64,000 nucleotides of DNA from the NCBI RefSeq assembly GCF_000738265.1, contig NZ_JFCQ01000029.1, positions 1 to 64,000 on the forward strand. Direction: 5' to 3'. Numbering within the stretch: the stretch's first letter is position 1; each line of letters begins with the position of its first letter. Position numbers and translations under genes: made by a program. A model generated the notes under the pieces. The model did no database searches. It was not told where the DNA came from and saw nothing but the letters and a program-made list of their open reading frames with translations. The stretch comes from Corynebacterium jeikeium. GTDB taxonomy: Bacteria; Actinomycetota; Actinomycetes; Mycobacteriales; Mycobacteriaceae. Positions 10,206-19,377 of the stretch are shown here, one piece after another.

Positions 10206-12017
10206 ATGATTAAGTTTGACATTAAGGAACTTCGGGCGGTTCAGAGAAGTTTGAGACAGGCGAAGGTTGCCTTGGATGAGCTTAAAATCCAGAAAAACAG
10301 TCTGTCTACTTATACAAAAGTTCCTTCTTTAGGGACTGCTTATGCTCAACATCGTTCGTTCTGGGTCGGACAAACCGGCTCTGCGAAGAATGTTTTGGAC
10401 ATAATGACTTCAAACGTCGATTGGCTCCAGGAAGTATTCACTAATCAGCTAGTAGGCCTGGATATTCAGGAGCATTTCAATGGCAAGTCTTTTGACCAGG
10501 TGAGCTCCGAAGTGTCTGTCGCGGACAAGGAGGTTCGGAAGTTCTTTATTCCGACTCGAGACGCCCGAACGATCGACAACCTGCTGTACAACACACCGGT
10601 TACCGCGGCGGAAGCGACCATGCCATTGGCGTCCCTCATTGCTGCATTCCAAGCCGACGACTCCGCACCGCTTTTTGCCGCAGACTCATGGGAAAGCGCG
10701 GCCAAAGCTTTGAAAACGTCGATGGATGACCTCAAGAGCGCCTCTTCGGGGCTCGCCAGTTCCTCCGAAGGGTTCTCCTTCGACATGGCACGCCAGGCGA
10801 TCGACGACGTACACAAGACCGGAGTCGTAGTCGCCGCAAATACGACCGCGATGGCGAGGTCAGTCCGTCAGTTCCCGGTTATCCGTGGCAGCAACCTCAA
10901 AGCTTTGGAAGCAATCCAAGCAACCACTTCGCTGATCCCGGACCCGGCCGACCGACTTCTCGCCGAGCAGGCCGCCGTCTCCAACTACGTATCCACCCAC
11001 CTGCAACCCTCCCTGGAACTCGTTCGCCCGCCGGTTTCCAACCTAGGCGTACCGATTGTTGGACACACGGGTGGGGGAGGCCTGGACGCCTCCACCGTCT
11101 CCACCGCCTCCGCACAGCCCAAGGTCTCGCAGATCAACGGCCAGACGAACGCCGTTGCCCCGGCCAGCGCGACCGCGCACGGGGAGCAAGCTGCAACGGC
11201 GGCGGCAAACGCTCCGAAGCCCACGGCCGCAACCGCACCAACGCAGCCCGCAGGCGTGCCGGGGACGCTGCACTCACCATCGCCTGCGCCGCAACCAATC
11301 CAGCCCGCGGCAGCGACAGCAGCACCTCATGCACCTGCAGTTAGCCCCAACGCGCCAGCGGTACCGCCCACGACAGTGACAACAGCGGCACCGGCGCAAG
11401 GATTAGCTGCTAGCCCGCACAGCAACGCCGGTGCAACTGCTCCTGGCACGCTGATCAACGCCCAGGATCGCTTTGGGCGCGCGAATGCGATCAACGGCGG
11501 TGCGGGCTTCGGTGGTGCAGGCACGGGCGCGGGCTACGGTTCAGGTGCCGGCGCAGGTGCGCACGCCAGGGGCGGGGCACAGCAGGGAACCTTGCGCAAT
11601 ACTTCCAGCACGGCCCCACGCCCAAGTCTGCCTGGCAGCCTCAACTCGCAGAATGTCCGCCAACTTCCCGTCGATTCTCCACCTGCAAAGGCTCCGCAGT
11701 CTGGCAAGGGGTTCGTCGGAGCGCCTCACAACTCTGGTTCCGCGAAGGGTGGCGCTGGAATGCGGGGCGGGGGAAGTGCGGCGTCAACAATGATGGGCAG
11801 GGGCGCGGCAGGCGGCCGGGCCGGCAACGGGGCAAAGAGTGGCCTGCGCGGCGGGGCGGTGACATACAGCAAGCAGGATCGGTCGTACTTCCGGCGCTTG
11901 TTCCTCAGTGGGGAAGACCCGCTGGTTTCCGGCAAGGGAAAGAACCGCGGGCGGAAGAAGCACGAAGAGACTGCGGGACAAGCTGCGCGCCAGACCGTGC
12001 GGAAGGTGATTCGCTAG
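10206..12017 (+). CDS. Putative WXG-like secreted protein with Pro/Ala/Gly-rich C-terminus
   Basis: No named family is recognised. Residues 1-90 read as two long helices (about 6-31 and 59-85) linked by a turn containing W53-V-G55, which recalls the helix-WxG-helix hairpin of ESX/type VII substrates. Residues 90-285 are also helical. Residues 285-530 are a long low-complexity region of Ala, Pro, Thr, Gly and Ser. The last 50 residues are strongly basic (RSYFRRLFLSGEDPL, then KGKNRGRKKHEE). There is no signal peptide or membrane segment. Base composition changes sharply inside the gene: the first 350 bases are AT-rich, the rest very GC-rich. It follows the lipoprotein gene with a GGGGTGGGGA ribosome site at about 10196-10205. 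A secreted surface or effector protein is a hypothesis. Confidence 0.6.
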   Translation: MIKFDIKELRAVQRSLRQAKVALDELKIQKNSLSTYTKVPSLGTAYAQHRSFWVGQTGSAKNVLDIMTSNVDWLQEVFTNQLVGLDIQEHFNGKSFDQVSSEVSVADKEVRKFFIPTRDARTIDNLLYNTPVTAAEATMPLASLIAAFQADDSAPLFAADSWESAAKALKTSMDDLKSASSGLASSSEGFSFDMARQAIDDVHKTGVVVAANTTAMARSVRQFPVIRGSNLKALEAIQATTSLIPDPADRLLAEQAAVSNYVSTHLQPSLELVRPPVSNLGVPIVGHTGGGGLDASTVSTASAQPKVSQINGQTNAVAPASATAHGEQAATAAANAPKPTAATAPTQPAGVPGTLHSPSPAPQPIQPAAATAAPHAPAVSPNAPAVPPTTVTTAAPAQGLAASPHSNAGATAPGTLINAQDRFGRANAINGGAGFGGAGTGAGYGSGAGAGAHARGGAQQGTLRNTSSTAPRPSLPGSLNSQNVRQLPVDSPPAKAPQSGKGFVGAPHNSGSAKGGAGMRGGGSAASTMMGRGAAGGRAGNGAKSGLRGGAVTYSKQDRSYFRRLFLSGEDPLVSGKGKNRGRKKHEETAGQAARQTVRKVIR

Positions 12018-12090
12018 GCGGCTGCGGCGGAACGGGAGAGGAAAGAGGAAAACAGCCGTCTACCGGCGCGCCTAACGCAACACAGGCCAC

Positions 12091-13293
12091 ATGAACACCA
12101 CAATGGTGGGCATGATTTTCTCCCGTTCTGACCAGCCCGGAATCAACGGCGCCACCCGTGACCTCACCGGACCCAAGGGATTAACCAAGGCTAAGATCTC
12201 CGAGGGCGACATCGCAATTGTCGACGAGGCCGACATCAGCCGTGCCACCTGCCAAAAGCTCATCGACGCACGCGTAGCCGTCGTTGTGAATGCACGCCAA
12301 TTCACCACGGGGCAGGTACCCAACTTCGGCCCGCAGCTGATGCTGGACGAAGGCATCCTGCTTATCGAAAACGCCGGCGACGACCTGCTTGCCAAGGTTA
12401 AGAACGGCAAGAAGGGGCGCGTCGACGAGGGCAAGGTCTACTACGGCGATCGCTCCATCGGCGGTGGAGAGCTGCTGGATATGGATACCGCCTCCAGCCG
12501 CTTCGAGGACGCACGCGAAGCCCTGGGCGACCACATGGAGGCCCTGTCCGGCAACATGTCCGAATTCGTCCGCTCCGAGGCTCCTCTGCTGGTCGATGGC
12601 CTTGGCATCCCGGACGTCGACGTGGACATGGACGACCGGAAGGTGCTGGTCGCCAGCCCGGATCCGCAGATTGAGCAGAAGCTCAAGGACCTGCGGTACT
12701 TCATGCGCGAGTACTCGCCGATCATTGTCGCCGTGGAAAATGCAGCCGATAGTCTGATCCAGGAGGGCTACCGCCCGAACGTGATCATCGGCGACCCGGA
12801 GAAGATCTCCAACGAGGCTCTGCGCAGCGGCGCTACCGTCGTGCTGCCCGCCGATCCGGATGGCCACGCCGTCGGCCTGGAGCGCATCCAGGACCTGGGC
12901 GTGGGCGCCATGACCTTCCCTGCGGCCACGCAGGATCCCACTGATCTGGCTCTGCTACTGGCCAACTACCACGGAGCATCGATGGTGGTGAACCTCGGCG
13001 AGGTGGAGGATCTGGATCGCGTATTCCAGCAGGCACAGTCGCCGGAGACCCCGTCTGCCCTGATGTCGCGCCTGCGTGTGGGGCCGCGCCTGGTGGATTC
13101 CACCGCCGTCGCAGAGCTCTACCGCGTGTCCCGGTCTGGCGGTGGCTGGATCTGGGCTTTGCTGGGCGTTCTGGTTGCCGTGGCCGTTATCGTTGCGGTC
13201 ATCGGCTTCTCCGGTGACGGCTCCTTCGTGGATAACCTCGTGGACACTTGGAACAACTTTGCACTGAGCGTGCAGGATCTGTTTAAGAAGTAA
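12091..13293 (+). CDS. steA: SteA-type cell separation protein (thiamin pyrophosphokinase-like, Rv1697-like)
   Basis: The 400-aa product has a thiamin-pyrophosphokinase-like cytoplasmic domain, with segments VNARQFTTGQVPNFGPQ near 70 and NVIIGDPEKIS near 231. A single C-terminal transmembrane helix, WIWALLGVLVAVAVIVAVIG, lies near 352-371. In C. glutamicum the homologous gene pair steA-steB is known to be needed for daughter-cell separation, acting with the RipC/FtsEX septal hydrolase pathway. The next gene here is a SteB homolog 32 nt downstream. Several in-frame ATG codons (12091, 12103, 12112) make the exact start uncertain, and none has a strong ribosome site. Confidence 0.85.
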   Translation: MNTTMVGMIFSRSDQPGINGATRDLTGPKGLTKAKISEGDIAIVDEADISRATCQKLIDARVAVVVNARQFTTGQVPNFGPQLMLDEGILLIENAGDDLLAKVKNGKKGRVDEGKVYYGDRSIGGGELLDMDTASSRFEDAREALGDHMEALSGNMSEFVRSEAPLLVDGLGIPDVDVDMDDRKVLVASPDPQIEQKLKDLRYFMREYSPIIVAVENAADSLIQEGYRPNVIIGDPEKISNEALRSGATVVLPADPDGHAVGLERIQDLGVGAMTFPAATQDPTDLALLLANYHGASMVVNLGEVEDLDRVFQQAQSPETPSALMSRLRVGPRLVDSTAVAELYRVSRSGGGWIWALLGVLVAVAVIVAVIGFSGDGSFVDNLVDTWNNFALSVQDLFKK

Positions 13294-13325
13294 GCCAGGA
13301 AAAGCAGGGAGCTAGAAAGACAAGC

Positions 13326-14258
13326 ATGAGCAAGCACTCCACAGGAGCCACCGGCAAGGTCATCGCCGGTCTGGGCTTCGGTATCGCCGTCGGCACCGCA
13401 CTGGGTTTTTTCGCCATTGCGCCGAACGTGCCGGGCGGTCCGGCCGCGAAGGATTCCTCCGCCGAACAGAAGCTGAAGGACGAGAAGGCTGCCCGCGAGA
13501 AGGCCGAGGGCAACTCTGCCGCCAGCGACAAGGTCTTGAGCTCGGTCGCGGGCCCCGCGGTGCGCAACCTGTTGCGCGGTGCGTCGGTCGAACTTTTTGT
13601 TCTTCCGGACGCCGACCAGGCCAACGTCGATAGCCTCAAGCACCTCGTCAAAATGGCCGGCGGCAAGGTCAATGGTGTGGTCGAGCTGACGGACAAGGCG
13701 CTCGGCTCGGACGGGGGAGACACGCTGAAGTCGATCGCAGCTAACTCCCTGCCGGCTGGTGCGAAGTTGTCGGAGGACAACCTTGCCCCTGGCATGCACA
13801 CCGGACAGCTGCTCGGCGCCGCACTGTCGGCTGGCGAGCACGAAGCCAGCGAAACGGATCGCGGAATCGCCCTCGGTGCCCTGGCTAACGACGACTTCAT
13901 TGCCTACCAGGGCGAGGCCCCGAAGCCTGCGGATCTGGCCCTGGTCGTTGGCGGGAACACCACCGACGACGAAGCCCACGGCAATTACGGCACCAAGTTC
14001 GCCGCCGAGTTCGCGGCGGGGCTGGACTCCCGCATGAAGGGGGCAGTCCTGGCTGCAGAGTCCGGCAGCGCCGAAGACAACGGTGCCATCGGCCAGGTGC
14101 GCGCGGATAAATCCATGAAGGAGGCCGTTTCCACGGTCGACAACGCGGACACCGTCGCGGGACGCATCGCCGCCATTCGCGCTCTGGCGCAGCAGAAGAA
14201 CGGGAAGTCGGGGCACTACGGGGCCACTGCAAACGCGTCGGATGCTACGCCTGAATAG
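13326..14258 (+). CDS. steB: SteB / MctB-family membrane-anchored protein
   Basis: The 310-aa product has an N-terminal membrane anchor (about residues 12-32, VIAGLGFGIAVGTALGFFAI). A Lys/Glu-rich coiled coil follows (about 40-68), then an exported domain with VELFVLPDADQANVDSLKHL near 85. This is the layout of the mycobacterial Rv1698 (MctB, a putative copper-efflux outer membrane channel) and of corynebacterial SteB, which works with SteA in cell separation. Location directly after steA and before pyrG is conserved. I favour the cell-separation role for a corynebacterium. The copper role is an alternative from the mycobacterial literature. Confidence 0.83.
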   Translation: MSKHSTGATGKVIAGLGFGIAVGTALGFFAIAPNVPGGPAAKDSSAEQKLKDEKAAREKAEGNSAASDKVLSSVAGPAVRNLLRGASVELFVLPDADQANVDSLKHLVKMAGGKVNGVVELTDKALGSDGGDTLKSIAANSLPAGAKLSEDNLAPGMHTGQLLGAALSAGEHEASETDRGIALGALANDDFIAYQGEAPKPADLALVVGGNTTDDEAHGNYGTKFAAEFAAGLDSRMKGAVLAAESGSAEDNGAIGQVRADKSMKEAVSTVDNADTVAGRIAAIRALAQQKNGKSGHYGATANASDATPE

Positions 14259-14320
14259 GCATGTGTTAGGCTGAAACCCCGTAGATAGCGAAGTTAAGCG
14301 TCGTTGATTCGGGAGTTGCC

Positions 14321-15988
14321 TTGGCCACTAATCGTGCAGAAAACAGCACTAAATTCATTTTCGTCACCGGCGGTGTGGCGTCCTCACTAGGCAAAGGGCT
14401 AACGGCAGCTAGCCTGGGCCAATTGTTGTCCTCTCGTGGCCTGCGCGTCACGATGCAGAAGCTGGATCCGTACCTCAACGTCGATCCGGGCACCATGAAT
14501 CCTTTCGAACACGGCGAGGTGTTCGTTACTGAGGACGGTGCGGAAACCGACCTGGACCTCGGCCACTACGAGCGTTTCCTGGATCGCAACCTGTCCGCCG
14601 CGGGCAACGTCACCACCGGCAAGGTGTACTCGAACGTCATCGCCAAGGAGCGCCGCGGTGAGTTCCTAGGTAAGACCGTCCAGGTGATCCCGCACATCAC
14701 CGATGAGATCAAGGCTGCGGTGATGGCCATGGGACAGCCGGATAAGAACGGGCAGGCCCCGGACGTCGTCATCAGCGAGATCGGTGGCACCGTCGGAGAT
14801 ATCGAATCCCAGCCCTTCCTGGAGGCCATCCGCCAGGTTCGCCACGAGGCCGGCCGCGAGAACATCGCCTTCATCCACGTCTCCCTGGTGCCGTACCTGG
14901 CTCCGTCGGGCGAGCTGAAGACCAAGCCGACCCAGCACTCCGTCGCGGAGCTGCGCAGCATCGGTATCGTGCCGGACGCCATCGTCCTGCGCGCCGACCG
15001 CGAAGTGCCGCAGGCCATGAAGGCCAAGATCGCCCTGATGTGCGACGTGGACGAGGACGGCGTGGTTTCCTGCCCGGATGCCCCCTCCATCTATGACATC
15101 CCGAAGGTGCTGCACTCCCAGCACCTGGATAACTACATCATCCGTCGCCTGAACCTGCCGTTCCGCGACGTGGATTGGTCCACCTGGGGCAGCCTGCTGG
15201 AAAGCGTGCACAACCCCAACGGTGAGGTCACCATCGGCATCGTCGGCAAGTACATCGACTTGCCGGACGCGTACCTCTCCGTCGCCGAGGCCATCCGCGC
15301 CGGCGGCTTCGGCGCGAACGTCCGCGCCCGGGTGAAGTGGATTACTTCCGACGACTGCGAGACGGAAGAGGCCGCCGCCGAGGCTCTGAAGGACGTCGAC
15401 GGCGTGGTCATCCCCGGTGGTTTCGGCAACCGTGGCATCGAAGGCAAGATCGGCGCCATCACCTACGCCCGCAAGAACAAGCTACCACTACTCGGCATTT
15501 GCCTTGGCCTGCAGTGCATCGTCATTGAGGCTGCGCGCACCGCGGGGCTGAAAGATGCTTCTTCTACGGAGTTTGACGCCAACGCCTCCACCCCGGTCAT
15601 CTCCACCATGGAGGAACAGAAGGCGGCTGTTTCGGGTGAGGCTGACCTGGGTGGCACCATGCGACTGGGCGCCTACCCGGCGCGCCTGGCCGAAGGCTCC
15701 CTGGTTGCGGAGCTCTATGGCACCACTGATGTCTCGGAGCGCCACCGCCACCGCTACGAGGTGAATAACGCATACCGCGAGCAGATCACCGAGGGCTCCG
15801 GCCTGCAGTTCTCCGGCACCTCCCCGGACGGCACCCTGGTGGAGTTTGTGGAGTACCCGAAGGATGTACACCCGTACTTCGTCGCCACCCAGGCGCACCC
15901 GGAGTACAAGTCCCGCCCGACCCGTTCCCACCCGCTGTTCCAGGGGCTGGTGGACGCTGCGTTGAAGCACCAGGCCGAGCGCTCCTAA
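14321..15988 (+). CDS. pyrG: CTP synthase (glutamine-hydrolysing)
   Basis: PyrG makes CTP from UTP, ATP and glutamine. The N-terminal synthase domain shows [20 protein letters not shown] near residue 14, and the C-terminal glutamine amidotransferase shows the nucleophile Cys in LLGICLGLQ near 393 and the catalytic His-Glu in [11 protein letters not shown] near 528. The 555-aa length is typical. The start is a TTG with a GGGAG ribosome site 5 nt upstream (14311-14315). A TAGGCT -10-like element lies at 14267-14272. The Nudix gene follows after 11 nt. Confidence 0.96.
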   Translation: MATNRAENSTKFIFVTGGVASSLGKGLTAASLGQLLSSRGLRVTMQKLDPYLNVDPGTMNPFEHGEVFVTEDGAETDLDLGHYERFLDRNLSAAGNVTTGKVYSNVIAKERRGEFLGKTVQVIPHITDEIKAAVMAMGQPDKNGQAPDVVISEIGGTVGDIESQPFLEAIRQVRHEAGRENIAFIHVSLVPYLAPSGELKTKPTQHSVAELRSIGIVPDAIVLRADREVPQAMKAKIALMCDVDEDGVVSCPDAPSIYDIPKVLHSQHLDNYIIRRLNLPFRDVDWSTWGSLLESVHNPNGEVTIGIVGKYIDLPDAYLSVAEAIRAGGFGANVRARVKWITSDDCETEEAAAEALKDVDGVVIPGGFGNRGIEGKIGAITYARKNKLPLLGICLGLQCIVIEAARTAGLKDASSTEFDANASTPVISTMEEQKAAVSGEADLGGTMRLGAYPARLAEGSLVAELYGTTDVSERHRHRYEVNNAYREQITEGSGLQFSGTSPDGTLVEFVEYPKDVHPYFVATQAHPEYKSRPTRSHPLFQGLVDAALKHQAERS

Positions 15989-15999
15989 ACTAGGGAGTC

Positions 16000-16656
16000 A
16001 TGAGCACCGACAACACCCCGTACCGCATCGTCGATAGCGAATTGCTGCTGGATGCGCCGATCATCGGCGTGCGACGCGATACGATCACTACCGCTACCGG
16101 CGAGGCGAAGCGGGAAATCGTTGAACATTTCTCCGCCGTTGCCGTCGCGGCTGTGCGCGACAATCACGTGATGATGATCCGCCAATATCGCCACGGCGTG
16201 GGGCGGCACCTGTGGGAGATCCCGGCCGGCTTGCTGGATCTAGTGGGGGAGGATCCCCTAGAGGCCGCCCGCCGCGAGCTCGCCGAGGAAGCTGGGCTGC
16301 GTGCGCATTCCTGGCACCTGCTGGGCGATGTGGTGACCTCCCCGGGGTTCAGCGAGGAAATGTGCCGCATTTACCTGGCCGAAGATCTGGACGACGACCT
16401 CGCCGACTTCGACCTGCCAGAAGCGGAGTTCGAGGAAGCGGAGATCGAGACCCGCTGGGTGCCAATTCCCGAAGCAATCGAGTGGGCTCAGACGGGCGTG
16501 GTGGAAAACTCCATCGCCACCATCGCCCTGCTGCACCTGGCGGCGGATACCCGTCGCGACGTCTCCGAACCTTTCAACTACCACTCGGGCCTCGCCGAAC
16601 GCCGCTCCGCCCGCGCGGAAGCCAAGCTCGGCACAGATATGAAGTTCCTCCGTTGA
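16000..16656 (+). CDS. Nudix hydrolase, probable ADP-ribose pyrophosphatase
   Basis: The 218-aa product has a Nudix box spanning about residues 74-92, with its catalytic core RRELAEEAGL, preceded by EIPAGLLDLVGEDP. The sequence before the box (MMIRQYRHGVGRHLWEIPAG) is that of ADP-ribose pyrophosphatases. The mycobacterial counterpart Rv1700 at the same locus is an ADP-ribose pyrophosphatase. The spacing between the conserved Gly and Glu of the box is one residue longer than the textbook pattern, which also occurs in this subfamily. The stop codon overlaps the xerD start. Confidence 0.88.
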   Translation: MSTDNTPYRIVDSELLLDAPIIGVRRDTITTATGEAKREIVEHFSAVAVAAVRDNHVMMIRQYRHGVGRHLWEIPAGLLDLVGEDPLEAARRELAEEAGLRAHSWHLLGDVVTSPGFSEEMCRIYLAEDLDDDLADFDLPEAEFEEAEIETRWVPIPEAIEWAQTGVVENSIATIALLHLAADTRRDVSEPFNYHSGLAERRSARAEAKLGTDMKFLR

Positions 16657-17552
16657 GCCTCGAAGCGAACCAGAAGCTCGGCCGGGCGTACATCCGGCAC
16701 TTAAAAACCGAGCGTGACGTGTCTGTCCACACGCTGTCGAACTACCAGCGCGACCTGGACCGCTACCTGGAGTGGCTGGGTGACACGTCGCTCCAGGACG
16801 TCACGGCCACGGACATCGAGGATTACCTCATCCACCTGCGCAAGGACCTGAACCTCGCGGCATCTTCGGCCGCTCGGGCGCTGGCGGCGATCCGCGGCCT
16901 GCACTCCTTTGCCCACGCCGACGGGCGCCTGCCCTTCGACGTGGCGGCGGACGTCCCCACGCCCTCGCTGGGCGGCTCCATTCCGAAAGCTCTCAGTCTG
17001 GCTCAGGTAGAGGCTTTGCTGGACGCGGTGCCGGCGGGCGACGGGGCGTCAATAATAAACATCCGTGACCGTGCGCTGCTAGAGATGCTCTACTCGACCG
17101 GCGCCCGCATCACTGAGCTGCTAGACCTCGACGTCGACGATCTCGACCGCGAACAGCGCATGCTGCTTGTGCGCGGCAAGGGTGGCAAGGAACGCATCGT
17201 GCCGCTAGGGCGACCCGCGCTGCAGGCGGTGGAGCGCTACCTGGTGCGCGCGCGACCGAGCCTGAACAAGAAGGGCAGCCCGGCGCTGTTCCTGAACAAC
17301 CGTGGCGCGCGACTGGGGCGGCAATCGGGCTTCAAGATCGTCTCGCAGGCGGCGGAGACGGCGGGGCTGGATCATGTCTCGCCGCACAGCCTGCGCCACA
17401 GCTTCGCCACCCATCTTTTGGAAGGCGGCGCGGACATCCGTGTAGTGCAGGAACTGCTGGGGCACGCTAGCGTGGCTACCACGCAGATTTACACCAAGGT
17501 CAGCCCTGAGCACTTGCGGGAGATTTGGGCCTCATCTCACCCCCGCACCTAG
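16653..17552 (+). CDS. xerD: Site-specific tyrosine recombinase XerD
   Basis: XerD resolves chromosome dimers at dif together with XerC. I place the start at TTG 16653, which overlaps the Nudix stop by four bases and gives 299 aa, the usual length. The open frame extends further upstream only as a shadow of the Nudix gene. The N-terminal SAM-like domain begins LGRAYIRHLKTERDVSVHTL. Catalytic residues of the tyrosine recombinase family are visible: Arg in STGARITELLDLD, His-x-x-Arg in SPHSLRHSFATHLLEGG, His in LLGHASVATT and Tyr in TQIYTKV. Confidence 0.94.
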   Translation: MSLEANQKLGRAYIRHLKTERDVSVHTLSNYQRDLDRYLEWLGDTSLQDVTATDIEDYLIHLRKDLNLAASSAARALAAIRGLHSFAHADGRLPFDVAADVPTPSLGGSIPKALSLAQVEALLDAVPAGDGASIINIRDRALLEMLYSTGARITELLDLDVDDLDREQRMLLVRGKGGKERIVPLGRPALQAVERYLVRARPSLNKKGSPALFLNNRGARLGRQSGFKIVSQAAETAGLDHVSPHSLRHSFATHLLEGGADIRVVQELLGHASVATTQIYTKVSPEHLREIWASSHPRT

Positions 17553-17612
17553 CGTGCCTGATAATCTCTAGGGTGTAATTAAAGGCTAAACACAACAATC
17601 AAGGGAAAGGGC

Positions 17613-18521
17613 TTGACGGGATCGCCGATGTCACGTTCACAGTCACACGCGGATGCGTTGTTTGATAAGCCCGATCAGCGCATCGGCCTGACCGGACGAC
17701 CTATCAAGGAGCTGCCGGATCCCGAGCCGTTGGATCGCCACGGCCCGGCCTCCATCATCGCGATGTGTAACCAGAAGGGCGGGGTGGGCAAGACCACTTC
17801 GACGATCAACATCGGTGCCTCGCTGGCCGCGTTCGGGCGCAAGGTGCTGCTGGTAGACCTGGACCCACAGGGCGCACTGTCCGCCGGTTTGGGCATTAGC
17901 CACGATGAGCTCGACGTGACGGTTTACAACCTGTTGGTCGATTCTTCTGCCTCTATTCTTGACGCCATCCACTCCAGCCCCGTCGACGGTCTGGATGTCG
18001 TTCCCGCGAATATTGACTTGTCGGCTGCGGAGATTCAGCTGGTTAACGAGGTCGGTCGCGAACAGGCCCTGGCCCGCGCGCTGCGTCCGGTGATGCGCGA
18101 CTACGACTTCATTATCGTCGACTGCCAGCCTTCCCTGGGGCTGCTGACCGTCAACGCGCTGAGCTGTGCGGATTCGGTGATCATTCCAGTGGAGTCCGAG
18201 TACTTCTCGCTGCGTGGCCTGGCTCTGCTGATGGACACGGTGGAAAAGGTCCGCGACCGCCTGAACTTCAAACTGGAGGTGCTGGGCATCCTGGTGACGA
18301 TGTTCGACCGGCGTACCCTCCACGCCCGCGAGGTCATGGAGCGGCTGGTGGAGGCCTTCGGCGATAAGGTCTTCGATTCCGTGATCACCCGTACCGTGCG
18401 GTTCCCGGAGACCTCGGTGGCCGGAGAGCCGATTAACACCTGGGCGCCGAGTTCCTCGGGCGCGGTGCAGTATTCGAACCTGGCGAAGGAAGTCATTGAG
18501 CGCGTCGCTCAGCAAATCTAG
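17613..18521 (+). CDS. ParA-family ATPase associated with ScpAB
   Basis: This is a deviant Walker-type ATPase of the ParA/Soj/MinD group. The Walker A motif KGGVGKTTSTINIG is near residue 53, Walker A' VLLVDLDPQGALSAG near 82, and the DCQPSLGLLT motif near 170. It is 302 aa from a TTG with the ribosome site AAGGGAAAGG at 17601-17610; an ATG five codons later (17628) is an alternative start. It overlaps scpA and corresponds to Rv1708, which lies next to scpA-scpB in mycobacteria. There is no parB partner nearby, so it is probably not the oriC-proximal ParA. A role with condensin loading is inferred from context. Confidence 0.9.
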   Translation: MTGSPMSRSQSHADALFDKPDQRIGLTGRPIKELPDPEPLDRHGPASIIAMCNQKGGVGKTTSTINIGASLAAFGRKVLLVDLDPQGALSAGLGISHDELDVTVYNLLVDSSASILDAIHSSPVDGLDVVPANIDLSAAEIQLVNEVGREQALARALRPVMRDYDFIIVDCQPSLGLLTVNALSCADSVIIPVESEYFSLRGLALLMDTVEKVRDRLNFKLEVLGILVTMFDRRTLHAREVMERLVEAFGDKVFDSVITRTVRFPETSVAGEPINTWAPSSSGAVQYSNLAKEVIERVAQQI

Positions 18522-19344
18522 CCAGCTGGCTCCGGAGTCCGCGCAGCCGGAGCAGCCGGAGATCACCGGCTTCCGGGTGGCGTTGGCGAACTTCGACGGT
18601 CCTTTCGACCTGCTGCTGCAGCTGATCCACTCCCACAAGCTGGACATCACCGAGATCGCCCTGGCACAGGTCACCGACGAGTTCATCGCCTACACCAAGA
18701 GCCTAAGCTCCAGCGCGGACGACCTGGATGAGGTCACGGAGTTCCTGGTCGTCGCCTCCACGCTGCTGGATCTCAAAGCCGCCCGCCTGGTGCCCCGGGG
18801 CGAGGTCGACAGCGAAGAAGACCTGGCGCTGCTCGAGACCCGCGACCTGCTGTTCGCCCGTCTGCTGCAGTACCGCGCCTACAAGCAGGTGGCGAACCTG
18901 TTCTCCGATTGGCAGCGCGATGCCGCGCGTTCCTATCCCGCCACTTTGTCGCTGGAGGAACACCACGCGAACCTGCTGCCGGAAGTGAAGATCGGTAAGA
19001 CCGCCGACGAGTTCGCTGAGCTCGCCGCCGCCGTGTTCCGCCCCAAACCGGATCACGTCGATACCGGCCACATCCACCAGGTGGCGGTCTCGGTGCCGGA
19101 GCAGGCCGGGCGGATCCTTAACACCCTCAAGGTTGCCGGCGAAAACAAGTGGGTGACTTTCGGCGCCCTGATCGCCGATGCGGAGATGAACATGATCGTC
19201 GTCGGTCGTTTCCTGGCACTCTTGGAGCTGTACAAGGCTCGCGCCATCGGCATTGAACAGCCCGAGCCGCTGCAGGACATGTCGGTGGCCTGGACCGGGC
19301 TGGATGTCGATCCGGCGGTGGTGGCGGCCAGCAACTGGGAATAG
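18496..19344 (+). CDS. scpA: Segregation and condensation protein A
   Basis: ScpA is the kleisin subunit that bridges the SMC heads. The family N-terminus is clear in FDGPFDLLLQLIHSHKLDIT near residue 34 with the following helix DEFIAYTKSL. The DLDEVTEFLVVASTLLDLKA motif is near 76, and the C-terminal winged helix (VTFGALIADAEMNMIVVGRF) near 222. It is 282 aa. The TTG start lies inside the 3' end of the ParA gene (26-nt overlap), implying coupled translation. scpB follows 33 nt downstream. Confidence 0.93.
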   Translation: MSASLSKSSQLAPESAQPEQPEITGFRVALANFDGPFDLLLQLIHSHKLDITEIALAQVTDEFIAYTKSLSSSADDLDEVTEFLVVASTLLDLKAARLVPRGEVDSEEDLALLETRDLLFARLLQYRAYKQVANLFSDWQRDAARSYPATLSLEEHHANLLPEVKIGKTADEFAELAAAVFRPKPDHVDTGHIHQVAVSVPEQAGRILNTLKVAGENKWVTFGALIADAEMNMIVVGRFLALLELYKARAIGIEQPEPLQDMSVAWTGLDVDPAVVAASNWE

Positions 19345-19377
19345 GCGTCCATAAACAAGACAGAGAGGGCACAGACC

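Noticed and set aside
16212-16652. Upstream extension of the XerD frame to give 446 aa
   Set aside because: It overlaps the Nudix gene in another frame and lacks any homology-like sequence. TTG 16653 gives a normal XerD.
17613-18521. The ParA gene as a plasmid partition locus
   Set aside because: It overlaps scpA in the conserved chromosomal order and has no adjacent parB or centromere-like repeats.
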